In this document: one piece after another, positions 9,351 through 18,150 of the stretch
How the letters are laid out: each line of letters starts with the position of its first letter
Position numbering within the stretch: position 1 is the first letter of the stretch
Assembly: GCF_000621025.1 (NCBI RefSeq)
Contig: NZ_KK211205.1
Span: forward strand, 186,001 to 250,000
DNA length: 64,000 nucleotides
Source: Brackiella oedipodis DSM 13743
GTDB lineage: Bacteria > Pseudomonadota > Gammaproteobacteria > Burkholderiales > Burkholderiaceae_B
Direction: 5' to 3'
The notes under the pieces: generated by a model
What the model saw: only the letters and a program-made list of their open reading frames with translations
What the model was told of the DNA's origin: nothing
Database searches by the model: none
Translations under genes and position numbers: made by a program

Positions 9351-11177
9351 ATGACCCAAAGCCTCAAACAAAAACTGCGCGCCTTCGCACAAAAAGCCTT
9401 TCATCGCTTATCAAATACACAGCAAGCCAAGCTGGTGCGCTTTGCCAATCGTATGGGGATGGGATCAGCGTTGGGTATCCAAAAAAAATCCTATCAATTT
9501 GTGGCCGCCACCGCCCCTCAGGATTTGGCGACCATTGTGCAGTCCTGGCCTAAGCGACCTGTATTTTCTATTATTGTGCCTGTCTACAATCCACCTCTGG
9601 ACGTTTTCAAGGCCATGGTGGCCTCAGTGCAAGCGCAATGGTATCGCGATTGGCAATTAATCTTGGTCAATGATTGTAGTCCAGACCCACAGATCCAAGC
9701 GCTGTTGCAAGAGTTGGCGCAATCACAAACGCAAATTCTGGCGCTGAATTTACCCGAGAATCAAGGCATTTCTGGGGCAAGCAATGCGGGTCTCAAAGCG
9801 GCCCAGGGTGATTATATTGTGTTGTTAGACCACGATGATAGTCTGACGGCGGATTGCTTATTTGAATTGGCCCGATGTATTCATGAGCAGGGTGAGCCGG
9901 AATTTATTTATAGTGATGAAGATAAACAAACGGCTAAGCAAACCTTTATCGAGCCGCATTTTAAGCCCGATTGGTCGCCTGATACGCTCATGAGCTACAT
10001 GTATACCGGTCATGTGTGTTGCGTACAGCGCGCATTAGCCCAACAAATAGGCTTTCGCTCAGCGTTTAATGGCGCCCAGGATTGGGACTTTGTTTTGCGT
10101 GTGACCGAACAAGCCCAAAAAATCGTCCATCTCCCTAAGGTTCTCTACCACTGGAATCAAATCCCTAGCTCAACCTCGAGTTCACTCGAGGCCAAGCCCT
10201 ATGTGCTTGAAGCGGCACAGGCAGTACGCCTTAGCGCCTTAGAGCGACGCCAACTGCAAGCGCAGATAGAGCCACTGCCTGGATTCAAAGGCTATTTTAG
10301 TGTTAATTATTTACTGACGACGCCGCAGCGATTGACAGTGATTGTGGTGGCCGATGAAGCCCAACAAACACCGCAATGCATTGCGCCATGCGTGACCTCT
10401 GTACTGGCTAATGCACGATCTGAATTGCCGATAGATGTCATCGTAGTCAGCAGTGCACAGTATTTGCAGTCCCACCCTGAATTGCAAACTGACAAGGCTG
10501 AGCATGCGTCGGTACGCTGGTTGGTATTGGCTGAGACAACACCGACTTTTAGTCAATTGCGCCAAGCCGCGGCTTTGCAAGCCCAAGGTGATTTGATCGG
10601 CTTTATTGCGCCGCAGGTGCAGCTGCCCCAAGAGGATGCTTTAGTGCGCATGGCTGGCTATGCCAGCTTGCCGCATAGCGGTGTGGTGGGCATTAAGCTC
10701 GTGCAGGCAGACACGGACCTCATGGTCAGTGCCGGGATTTTGAGTCTAAAAGACGGTCTACATCATGCTTTTGCAAGTATGCACAAAAATGCCTATGGTT
10801 ATATGTTGCGCAACCTAATAGAATGTAACTACTTGGCTGTGAGTGCGGCTTGTTTCATGCTCAAAAAGACCTTATTGCAACAAAACCAAGGACTGACATG
10901 TACCTGGCCGGCTCTTGATGCAGCGGCTCATCAACAAGATACGGAACTAAGTAGTATCGATTTGGGGTTTAAGCTTTACGAGCAAGGCTATTTTAATAGT
11001 ATGATTCAAACCCGAGAGGCCTTGATGGCCATAGCGCCAAAGTCTAGCCGTGTATTTGACCCTGCACAAAGCGACTTAGAGCAAGCGTTGTTGGCGGCTC
11101 ATCCTAGCTTTAAAGGGTTCGATCCATTTTTTAGTCCTAATTTACAGCCAACCCAGGCGAGTTTTGAAATTGCTTAG
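9351..11177 (+). CDS. Glycosyltransferase family 2 with a degenerate second GT-A-like domain
   Basis: A 608-residue protein. Residues ~65-280 form a complete GT2/GT-A domain: FSIIVPVYNP, LVNDCSPD, the metal-binding DHDD at residues 160-163, and an AQDWDFVLRV acceptor/catalytic region. Residues ~320-540 resemble a second GT-A fold (strand IVVAD..., then GFIAPQVQLP at ~417-426, then VGIKLVQADTDLMVSAGIL), but the expected DxD is replaced by Ala-Pro-Gln, so this half looks inactive or structural. It sits between rfbD and the RgpF-like gene, which suggests a role in building a rhamnose-containing chain; donor and acceptor are inferred, not shown. Confidence 0.85.
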   Translation: MTQSLKQKLRAFAQKAFHRLSNTQQAKLVRFANRMGMGSALGIQKKSYQFVAATAPQDLATIVQSWPKRPVFSIIVPVYNPPLDVFKAMVASVQAQWYRDWQLILVNDCSPDPQIQALLQELAQSQTQILALNLPENQGISGASNAGLKAAQGDYIVLLDHDDSLTADCLFELARCIHEQGEPEFIYSDEDKQTAKQTFIEPHFKPDWSPDTLMSYMYTGHVCCVQRALAQQIGFRSAFNGAQDWDFVLRVTEQAQKIVHLPKVLYHWNQIPSSTSSSLEAKPYVLEAAQAVRLSALERRQLQAQIEPLPGFKGYFSVNYLLTTPQRLTVIVVADEAQQTPQCIAPCVTSVLANARSELPIDVIVVSSAQYLQSHPELQTDKAEHASVRWLVLAETTPTFSQLRQAAALQAQGDLIGFIAPQVQLPQEDALVRMAGYASLPHSGVVGIKLVQADTDLMVSAGILSLKDGLHHAFASMHKNAYGYMLRNLIECNYLAVSAACFMLKKTLLQQNQGLTCTWPALDAAAHQQDTELSSIDLGFKLYEQGYFNSMIQTREALMAIAPKSSRVFDPAQSDLEQALLAAHPSFKGFDPFFSPNLQPTQASFEIA

Positions 11178-11219
11178 CGCTTAGGTCGAGCTGAGCTATT
11201 AATTATTGGGGTAGACGCG

Positions 11220-13253
11220 ATGAAGAGCTTTTTGAAAAAACTATACTATAAATTACCAGATCCACAAAAAAAAGCGGCACTTGAGTTTGTTACTCGCACT
11301 CGTCTCAATCAGATCTTCATTCTGCCGCATATTGCGCAGGAAGAGAACCCCAATCCTTCCCCCTATAATTATCAAAATGGGAATGTCGCTTTATTGACGG
11401 GGCAAGAGCTCGCCACTTACGATCAAACGGTGACTGACGCCAGCGCGCCGAGCCCCAGTCACCCTGGCCGAGTGGCCATCCACTGCCATATCTTTTATGT
11501 TGATTTGCTCGATGAGTTTGTGCAGCAAATCAAAGAGATTCCGTTCGAGGCGGATCTTTATGTCTCGGTCACTGATACCGAGGCCAAGCAACAATGCCAA
11601 GAAAAATTCCAAAGCATTGTGCAAATCAAACACTTATACGTTGATATTGTGCCTAATATTGGCAGAGATATTGCGCCGATGTTTGCGCACTTTGGTAAGG
11701 CTTTAAGCCAATACGATTATATTGCTCATTTACAAAGCAAAAAATCCTTGCATCACCAAGGAATTTCAGCGGGTTGGCGGGAGTATTTACTGAATGCCTT
11801 ATTTGGTAGTCGTGCCAATATCAGTCGTATTTTTGAGCAATTTATCCATAATCCTAAACTCGGGATTGTCTATCCACAGCCTTTCATTAGCTTGTCTTAT
11901 TTGCCCTTAACTTGGTTAGGCAATCAGGCCGAAGCACAACGTCTTTTAGGTCGAATGAACCTGCCAATGCCTCACGGTTATTTATATTTCCCGGCGGGTT
12001 CCATGTTTTGGGCACGCACGCAAGCACTCAAACCGATTTTTGACCTCAATTTGCAGCTGCAAGATTTTCCCGATGAAGACGCTCAAAAAGACGGCACACT
12101 CGGTCATACATTGGAGCGTTTAATTGGCATCGTGCCAGATGCTCAAGGCTATCAGACCATTGTTCTCAAAGATACGCAATTTCCAGCATGGAATTACTTC
12201 CGTTTTGATCAATTTTATTTGCATCGTAGTTATCAACACTATCAGCGTTTGATCAATAAAAAGCGCTTTCAAGTGATTGTGGTCGATGTCTTTAATACGT
12301 TACTCAATACCGCCTTTATGCAATCGACTGAAGCGCACATTAAGGCGCAAGTCGGTGCCGAGCATGTGCTGGATGTCTGGAGTCTGAATGAAGACGTGCA
12401 TAAGCTTATGCATATGGCCAAAGAGGCTGGCAAAAAGGTGGTGCTCATCGCCGATAGCGATTGTGCACAAGCGCAGATTGAGGCACTTCTCAAACGCTTG
12501 GGCGTCAAGGGCTGGGAACAGCTATTTGTGGAGCCTGCCGACGGTAGCGCCAAAGCATCAGGCGCCATTTTTCAAACAGTATGCCAACAGCAGCAAGTCA
12601 GTACTGAGCAGTTGTTAGTATTTGGTGATGATGAATACCTGGATGTTCATCTGCCTTATAGCCAATTCAATATCAAGAGTTTTCATATTCTTAAGGGCAG
12701 CCATTTAGCGCCTACGCTTTCAGATTATGGCCGGGTCAGTCGTTATGTGACAGAACTCGACGATGTAGAAGCCGAGCTGACCCTAGGAATTTTGATTCAA
12801 CATAACTTTAATCAAATCGCTGAATTCAAGGCAGAACAACTAAGCTTGTATGCACCGCATCCATGGTATTTAGGCTTTAATATTTTGGGGCCTGCCGCTT
12901 GCGTAACACATGAATTAGCAGAGCAAGCTCCCCATTTATCAGTGGCTGAGTTACACCAGATCCATATGGACGATAGCCCTGAACTCAAACGGCTGAAACG
13001 CGCTATCCGAGAGACCCTTAGTTATTTGCAAGCTCAGCCCAATCTAAAGACATACGATATTTCTAGTAATTTACGCAGTGGCATGTTGTTTTACATTGGC
13101 CGTGTCAAAGCCATCCGGCAAGTCTTACCCGATTTTGTTAGCCACTATGAAGTGGCGCAATATATATTGGACGGTTTAAGCCCCATTCTAGAGCACGCCA
13201 GCCGCGATCAAGCGCCGGCGGCCACGACAGCAACAGACCATTCTCAGGCATAG
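11220..13253 (+). CDS. Rhamnan synthesis protein F (RgpF)-like protein fused to a HAD-like domain
   Basis: A 677-residue protein. Residues ~80-340 match the rhamnan synthesis F family (PF05045): HCHIFYVDLLDEF, the PNIGRDIAPMF motif, YIAHLQSKKS (~167-176) and FPAGSMFWAR. RgpF proteins take part in making rhamnose-glucose or rhamnan polymers. Residues ~348-500 look like a HAD phosphatase-like fold (VVDVFNTLL at ~355-363, VLIADSD, LLVFGDDEYLDV). In the first motif the second Asp of DxxD is Asn359, while the nucleophile Asp356 is kept. The last ~170 residues are helical and unassigned. The stop is one base before the next GT start. Function in this polymer is inferred from the family and from the adjacent rfb genes. 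Confidence 0.82.
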   Translation: MKSFLKKLYYKLPDPQKKAALEFVTRTRLNQIFILPHIAQEENPNPSPYNYQNGNVALLTGQELATYDQTVTDASAPSPSHPGRVAIHCHIFYVDLLDEFVQQIKEIPFEADLYVSVTDTEAKQQCQEKFQSIVQIKHLYVDIVPNIGRDIAPMFAHFGKALSQYDYIAHLQSKKSLHHQGISAGWREYLLNALFGSRANISRIFEQFIHNPKLGIVYPQPFISLSYLPLTWLGNQAEAQRLLGRMNLPMPHGYLYFPAGSMFWARTQALKPIFDLNLQLQDFPDEDAQKDGTLGHTLERLIGIVPDAQGYQTIVLKDTQFPAWNYFRFDQFYLHRSYQHYQRLINKKRFQVIVVDVFNTLLNTAFMQSTEAHIKAQVGAEHVLDVWSLNEDVHKLMHMAKEAGKKVVLIADSDCAQAQIEALLKRLGVKGWEQLFVEPADGSAKASGAIFQTVCQQQQVSTEQLLVFGDDEYLDVHLPYSQFNIKSFHILKGSHLAPTLSDYGRVSRYVTELDDVEAELTLGILIQHNFNQIAEFKAEQLSLYAPHPWYLGFNILGPAACVTHELAEQAPHLSVAELHQIHMDDSPELKRLKRAIRETLSYLQAQPNLKTYDISSNLRSGMLFYIGRVKAIRQVLPDFVSHYEVAQYILDGLSPILEHASRDQAPAATTATDHSQA

Positions 13254-13254
13254 C

Positions 13255-14178
13255 ATGATAGAGACGCCTTCCGTAGCCATTTTAATGTGCACTTATAATG
13301 GTGCAGAATTTATCCAAGCGCAATTAGACTCCTTTGCCGCCCAAAATAACAACCATTGGAGTCTATGGGTTTCAGACGACGGTTCAAGCGATCAGACGGT
13401 CGAGCAGGTGCAGGATTTCATGCGCCGTCATCAGGTGGTAGGCGAGGTGGTGCAGGGTCCAAAACAAGGCTTTGCCAAAAATTTTCAGAGCCTGACCTCA
13501 TTGCCACAAATAGAGGCTGACTATTATGCTTTTGCCGATCAAGACGATATTTTTTGTAGCGATAAATTGACACGTGCTGTCGCATGGCTCGAGCAACAAG
13601 ATCGTACAAAACCGGCACTTTATTGTTCGCGCACCCAGTTGATTAATGAGCATAATGTCGTGACGGGCTATTCGCCTAACAACACCAAAGCGCCTGGTTT
13701 TGGCAATGCCTTAATTCAGAATATCGCCAGTGGTAATACCATGGTCTTTAATAAAGCGGCGCGTCACTTGTTTGTGCAGGCGTGTCATGTGCCTATGGTG
13801 TTTCATGACTGGTCGCTCTATCAAATTGTCACGGCTTGTGAGGGTGCTGTTTATTTTGATAGTCACCCGACGGTGCTTTATCGTCAGCATTCACAAAACG
13901 TGGTGGGCAACGGCATGGCTTTACAGCGCCGTATCAAAAACTTTCTGGCGGTTCATCAGGGTCGAAGTCGAGAATGGAACAGTATCAATATTCACGTACT
14001 TGAACAAGTACGCGAGCATATGAGTCCACGCGCTGCTGAGCAATTACAATGCTTTAAAGCGATGCGTTCGGCTAATCTTTGGCAACGACTACAATTAATG
14101 CGTCAAGCGGGACTTTATCATCAACATTGCTTGGGCGGCTTGACCACCTTAAGTTATGTGTTGAGAAATCGTTTATAA
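13255..14178 (+). CDS. Glycosyltransferase family 2 (rhamnosyltransferase-like)
   Basis: A 307-residue single-domain GT2 enzyme: VAILMCTYNGAEFIQAQLDS, VSDDGSSDQT and a DQDD metal motif at residues 95-98 in YYAFADQDDIF. The CTYNG and FADQDDIW-type motifs are common in rhamnosyltransferases of O-antigen and RgpB type. A donor of dTDP-rhamnose is plausible given rfbABCD, but is an inference. It begins one base after the stop of the RgpF-like gene, so translation is probably coupled. It is the last gene before a 150-bp gap preceding the ABC exporter. Confidence 0.85.
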   Translation: MIETPSVAILMCTYNGAEFIQAQLDSFAAQNNNHWSLWVSDDGSSDQTVEQVQDFMRRHQVVGEVVQGPKQGFAKNFQSLTSLPQIEADYYAFADQDDIFCSDKLTRAVAWLEQQDRTKPALYCSRTQLINEHNVVTGYSPNNTKAPGFGNALIQNIASGNTMVFNKAARHLFVQACHVPMVFHDWSLYQIVTACEGAVYFDSHPTVLYRQHSQNVVGNGMALQRRIKNFLAVHQGRSREWNSINIHVLEQVREHMSPRAAEQLQCFKAMRSANLWQRLQLMRQAGLYHQHCLGGLTTLSYVLRNRL

Positions 14179-14244
14179 CTTGGGCTGGCCGAGGCGTTTT
14201 AAAATGAAAATAAAACTTAAAAGCACGCTTTTTTTAGTTTGCGT

Positions 14245-14303
14245 TAAAATAAGCAGCTGCTAACAGGTTAGCCCGTTTTGCTCCACGACTGCTTTGTAAG
14301 CAG
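14245..14303 (+). promoter_or_regulatory. Candidate leader of wzm-wzt with -10-like box and two short hairpins
   Basis: The 153-bp gap before wzm holds a TAAAAT hexamer at 14245-14250. After it come two small perfect hairpins: GCTAAC-AG-GTTAGC at 14259-14272 and CTGCTT-TGT-AAGCAG at 14289-14303. Neither is followed by a T-run, so they are not classic terminators. A role in transcription or translation of wzm is possible, but chance cannot be excluded. Confidence 0.25.
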
Positions 14304-14331
14304 ATCAGGCTTTTATTAGGTAAAAATACAC

Positions 14332-15120
14332 ATGTTTTTTAAGACAACACTCGAAGAGTTTTGGTATGCGATCAAGCATCCCCACCAGTGGTTCTTGCTG
14401 GCCTGGTTCGACATCAAACAACGTTATCGCCGTTCATTTTTGGGGCCGTTCTGGATTACCATTAGTACGGCGGTATTTATTCTTACCATGGGGGTCTTGT
14501 GGTCAACCATCTTCCAGATGGATACGCGTGACTACTTACCGCATTTTGCCATCGGTAATATTATTTGGGTCTTGATCGCCACGCAACTCAACGAGGCTGC
14601 CCGTGGCTTTAGTCTATTCGAAAACGTCATTAAGCAGCACCGGCTGCCGTATCCGAGTTATATCTTGCGCATCATGTCTCGTAACGTCATTATTTTGGCG
14701 CATAACTTAGTGATTATTGTGGCGGTGGTCTTTTATTCCAATGCCGAATGGACCTGGAAAGCGCTCATTGCTTTACCTGGCGCGGCTATTTTGATCGTGG
14801 CTACTTACCTGGTCTCTCTCATTGTGGCTATTTTATGTACTCGTTATCGCGATCTTGTGCCTATCATTGAAAACGTGGTGACAATTGCTTACTTCCTAAC
14901 GCCAATTCTTTGGAAACCAAGCATTCTTCCAGAAAAAGTTCGTTGGGTGGTCGACCTAAACCCGGCGGCTAATCTCTTAGATCTTGTGCGCAAGCCTTTA
15001 TTAGACGAATATCCAAGTGCGCTTAACTGGTGGTATTCCATCGGTGTCTGCATTCTCATTGGCTATTTAGCCTATTGGTTACTTAGCAAAACCCGTAGTC
15101 GAATTTCTTATTGGCTCTAA
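14332..15120 (+). CDS. wzm: Polysaccharide ABC exporter permease (Wzm-type)
   Basis: A 262-residue ABC-2 permease with six predicted hydrophobic segments. The N-terminal motif RYRRSFLGPFW is typical of Wzm/TagG/KpsM polysaccharide exporters, and TPILWKPSILP near the C-terminal third matches the family's TPI/V-xW motif. With the adjacent ATPase (4 nt apart) it forms the inner-membrane exporter that flips undecaprenyl-diphosphate-linked polymer to the periplasm. Its presence implies polymer made to full length in the cytoplasm, unlike the Wzx/Wzy route; no Wzx flippase was seen in the window. Confidence 0.93.
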   Translation: MFFKTTLEEFWYAIKHPHQWFLLAWFDIKQRYRRSFLGPFWITISTAVFILTMGVLWSTIFQMDTRDYLPHFAIGNIIWVLIATQLNEAARGFSLFENVIKQHRLPYPSYILRIMSRNVIILAHNLVIIVAVVFYSNAEWTWKALIALPGAAILIVATYLVSLIVAILCTRYRDLVPIIENVVTIAYFLTPILWKPSILPEKVRWVVDLNPAANLLDLVRKPLLDEYPSALNWWYSIGVCILIGYLAYWLLSKTRSRISYWL

Positions 15121-15124
15121 TACT

Positions 15125-15946
15125 ATGACTGTAAAAATAGACTTACAAAACGTATCGGTAGAGTTTCCGATTTATAACTCTTCAAATCGCTCTATCAAAA
15201 ACAAGCTTATTAATATGGCCACGGGAGGGCGGATTGCCAGTTCTGCTGGTAATAAGGTGCTCATTAAGTCACTCAACGGCATTAATCTCAACCTCAAAAA
15301 AGGTGATCGTGTCGGCTTGTATGGCCATAACGGTGCAGGTAAATCGACCTTGTTGCGTGTTATGTCGGGCGCCTATTCTCCGTCAGGTGGTGAGGTCGAC
15401 ATCGAGGGCCGAGTGGTGTCATTGCTAGACATCAATGTGGGTATGGATGGTGAGTTCACTGGCTTTGAAAATATTATGTTACGCGGCGTGTTATTAGGCT
15501 ATTCGCCGAGTCAAATCGCCCCTCGCGTCAATGAGATCGCAGAATTTAGTGAATTAGGCGAATACCTAAACATGCCCATTCGAACGTATTCTAGCGGTAT
15601 GAATTTACGTCTCGCGTTTTCGATTGTGACCAGTTTTGACGCCGATATTATTCTTATGGACGAATGGTTATCCGTAGGGGATGAGAGCTTCAAGAAAAAA
15701 GCAGCCGACCGTCTCAAGAACATGGTGGATCGCTCCTCAATTCTGGTGATTGCGGATCATGATATCGACAAAATTTACGATACATGTAATAAGGTGATCT
15801 TCTTAGAACATGGCGAAATCAAAAGTATTCAAGAAGTAACGCCTGAGCTGCGCGCCGCTCGCAAAAAAGAAAAAGCAGACAAAATCCAAAAAGCCTTACA
15901 AGAAACTAAACAAGAACAGAAGGAATTGTTAGCCGCCACTGAGTAG
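15125..15946 (+). CDS. wzt: Polysaccharide ABC exporter ATPase (Wzt-type, short form)
   Basis: A 273-residue ATP-binding subunit. Walker A GHNGAGKST is at ~72-80, the signature YSSGMNLRLAFS, Walker B IILMDEWLSVGDE and the switch His in IADHD are all intact. The Glu-Trp-Leu-x-x-Gly-Asp element after Walker B is typical of Wzt/TagH exporters. It ends in a ~30-residue Lys/Glu-rich tail instead of the ~150-residue carbohydrate-binding domain of O8/O9a-type Wzt, so recognition of a capped non-reducing end by Wzt is not expected. Export would be of the domain-lacking Wzt or KpsT/TagH style. Confidence 0.93.
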   Translation: MTVKIDLQNVSVEFPIYNSSNRSIKNKLINMATGGRIASSAGNKVLIKSLNGINLNLKKGDRVGLYGHNGAGKSTLLRVMSGAYSPSGGEVDIEGRVVSLLDINVGMDGEFTGFENIMLRGVLLGYSPSQIAPRVNEIAEFSELGEYLNMPIRTYSSGMNLRLAFSIVTSFDADIILMDEWLSVGDESFKKKAADRLKNMVDRSSILVIADHDIDKIYDTCNKVIFLEHGEIKSIQEVTPELRAARKKEKADKIQKALQETKQEQKELLAATE

Positions 15947-16002
15947 GGCCGATAGTTGTTTATCAGCCTAGTCCAATCACCCACAAGCCCAAGGAATGTT
16001 AG

Positions 16003-17031
16003 ATGCGAATTAAATCTTATGATTGTTTACGAGTCCTATCATTCCTTTGTATTGTGATCTATCACAGTCAGTTTCACACGGCCGAGCATTACGGTTACTT
16101 TGACTGGATGGAGTGGATGAATTTGGGCGGCATTGGGGTCACATTTTTTATTGTGATTTCGGGCTGTTCTTTGGCGCTGAGCGCCCATCGCCAAAGTTCT
16201 ATTGGGGATTTTTACCGTCGTCGCTTTTCATCCATCTTGCCCTTTTATTGGGTGGCTTATGTCTTTGTCTTGGTGTTTTTATTTGTTACCCAGGGCGAAA
16301 CCCATATGGAGGGCAAAATCACCAAAATCCTGCTTTCTGTGTTTGCGCTAGATGGCTATATGTCTTCGACGCGAAGTACCTATTATTTGGTAGGAGAATG
16401 GTTTACCGGCTTTATTGTTCTGCTTTATCTCTTTAGCCCATTACTGATCAAGGGTTCAAAACGTAGACCGGTGATGACCTTGGTCATCGTTACTGTCATA
16501 AGCTGGCTGTCCATTAATTACAGTGGTTTTGTAAACCATTATGTACGCATCTGGAGTCAGGTCGGGCTCTGGAACCCAACCTCAAGAATGTTTGAGTTTG
16601 TGGCAGGGATTTTGATTACGTTGTATTTAATACATCATCCGCAGCGTCTGCGACTGGTGGCCGTACTGTGCTTACTGTATGTGCTCATTGCCGTTTTTGT
16701 TTTGCAAAAAAGCTTTTTGCTTAATCTTGATCTGTTTGCTTTGAGTATCTGGGTCGCTACGTTTATTGTATTGCTCGCGATTATTGAGGCCATTCCTATC
16801 GGTGAGCGTGCCTATAGTGTGATTGAAGTCTTATCTAAATACTCCTTTATGGCGTTTTTGTATCACCACCAAGTCTTGTTGTTCTTGCTCAATCACCTGC
16901 AAATTAAGGAGTTTGCGCCTATACACATGACCTATATCATCGTCTCAACGATTGCTATCAGTTATTTTATTTCTTACTTAACCTATACACCGGCTGCGGC
17001 CATCAAGAAATTATTTTTTAAAAAAGTTTAG
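16003..17031 (+). CDS. Acyltransferase family 3 (AT3) membrane protein
   Basis: A 342-residue protein with about ten hydrophobic segments. The N-terminal motif YDCLRVLSFLCIVIYH has the AT3 R-x10-H with the catalytic His. The family transfers acyl groups, usually acetyl from the cytoplasm, onto extracytoplasmic sugars. There is no SGNH partner domain. AAGGAA upstream at a 6-nt spacing supports the ATG at 16003. It lies just downstream of wzt and 9 nt before a second AT3 gene, so both are probably decoration genes of the exported glycan. Confidence 0.88.
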   Translation: MRIKSYDCLRVLSFLCIVIYHSQFHTAEHYGYFDWMEWMNLGGIGVTFFIVISGCSLALSAHRQSSIGDFYRRRFSSILPFYWVAYVFVLVFLFVTQGETHMEGKITKILLSVFALDGYMSSTRSTYYLVGEWFTGFIVLLYLFSPLLIKGSKRRPVMTLVIVTVISWLSINYSGFVNHYVRIWSQVGLWNPTSRMFEFVAGILITLYLIHHPQRLRLVAVLCLLYVLIAVFVLQKSFLLNLDLFALSIWVATFIVLLAIIEAIPIGERAYSVIEVLSKYSFMAFLYHHQVLLFLLNHLQIKEFAPIHMTYIIVSTIAISYFISYLTYTPAAAIKKLFFKKV

Positions 17032-17040
17032 GACCTCAGA

Positions 17041-18099
17041 TTGCCAGTTAGTAAGGAAGTCTCTTTTGCCATAGATTGCATTCGTATTTTGGCCAGCTTT
17101 TTGGTGGTGGCGGTGCATGTTTCAGCGACTCAGTTTTTTAGTCCAGGCCCCGAATGGTGGAAAGTCGTGACGGTAGATTCCTTGGCGCGTGTAGCGGTGC
17201 CGCTCTTCATTATGATTACTGGGGCCTTGCTGATCAATGACAAATCTCTCAGCTTTGCGCAAACCTCAAGACGACTAAAACGCTTGCTGCAAATTATCGT
17301 CTTTTGGGGGGTGATTTACATCTTGGCCTATAAGCTGTGGCCTAAAGACATCGCGCATTGGTACCAACCCATCACTGATTTACTCAGTAGTAATGTGATG
17401 TATCACTTTTGGTATTTATATGCCATGGCGGGCTTTTATATGGCGATGCCTATATTGAGTGCTATGTATAAAACACTCACTCCCAAAACCTTGTTAATTT
17501 ATTTAGTGTTATGGGTGCTGTATTCGCTCATGGTGTTGATAGATCGTTTACAAGGCAATACCTTATTGCAAAATAATTTAGTGGCGATCTACCAAGTCAG
17601 TTGGTTGTTCGGGTTGAATATTTATTTATTAATCGGGCGTTTTATTGTCGATATTTATCAGCAACCCCAATATAGTCATGGTTTTTTTAAGTATGGGTTT
17701 TTGATTTATGTGCTCTTAAGTTTGTTTACGGCGGATCTTACGATTAGTTTTTCGCATGATCCTATTGCTCCGTCCGAAGCATTTTTTGATTACACAGGAC
17801 TGTTAGTTTTGCTTGCTTCAGTGGCTATTTTTGCAGGTCTGATTTATTTGATTGGCAAGCATTATCACGATTTTTCCGACAAAACCTACACCAATATTCG
17901 TCGTATTTCTAATTACACCTTGGGCATTTATTGTGTTCATGTCGTCGTGCTAGACAAAATCACCGCCCCTTGGTTTAAATATACGCATCTGAGCTATGGT
18001 TTTATTGGGATGCTGTTACTGATCGTCATGACTTATGCACTCTCTTGTCTGATTGTTTATGTGTTAAGTTGGCTGAAACCTCTACAAAAAGTGATTTAA
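17041..18099 (+). CDS. Acyltransferase family 3 (WecH/OatA-like) membrane protein
   Basis: A 352-residue AT3 protein with ten or so membrane segments. The R-x10-H motif is present in CIRILASFLVVAVH, followed by VPLFIMITGALL, as in the WecH/YiaH group of O-acetyltransferases. The start is TTG at 17041, with AGGA just upstream; no in-frame ATG precedes the first membrane helix. It shares little obvious sequence with the preceding AT3 gene, so the pair looks like two different specificities rather than a recent duplication. Confidence 0.88.
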   Translation: MPVSKEVSFAIDCIRILASFLVVAVHVSATQFFSPGPEWWKVVTVDSLARVAVPLFIMITGALLINDKSLSFAQTSRRLKRLLQIIVFWGVIYILAYKLWPKDIAHWYQPITDLLSSNVMYHFWYLYAMAGFYMAMPILSAMYKTLTPKTLLIYLVLWVLYSLMVLIDRLQGNTLLQNNLVAIYQVSWLFGLNIYLLIGRFIVDIYQQPQYSHGFFKYGFLIYVLLSLFTADLTISFSHDPIAPSEAFFDYTGLLVLLASVAIFAGLIYLIGKHYHDFSDKTYTNIRRISNYTLGIYCVHVVVLDKITAPWFKYTHLSYGFIGMLLLIVMTYALSCLIVYVLSWLKPLQKVI

Positions 18100-18150
18100 T
18101 CATGCCAGTTTTCCTCACCCGTGCTGCTGATTAGGATGTAAGCACTGCCT

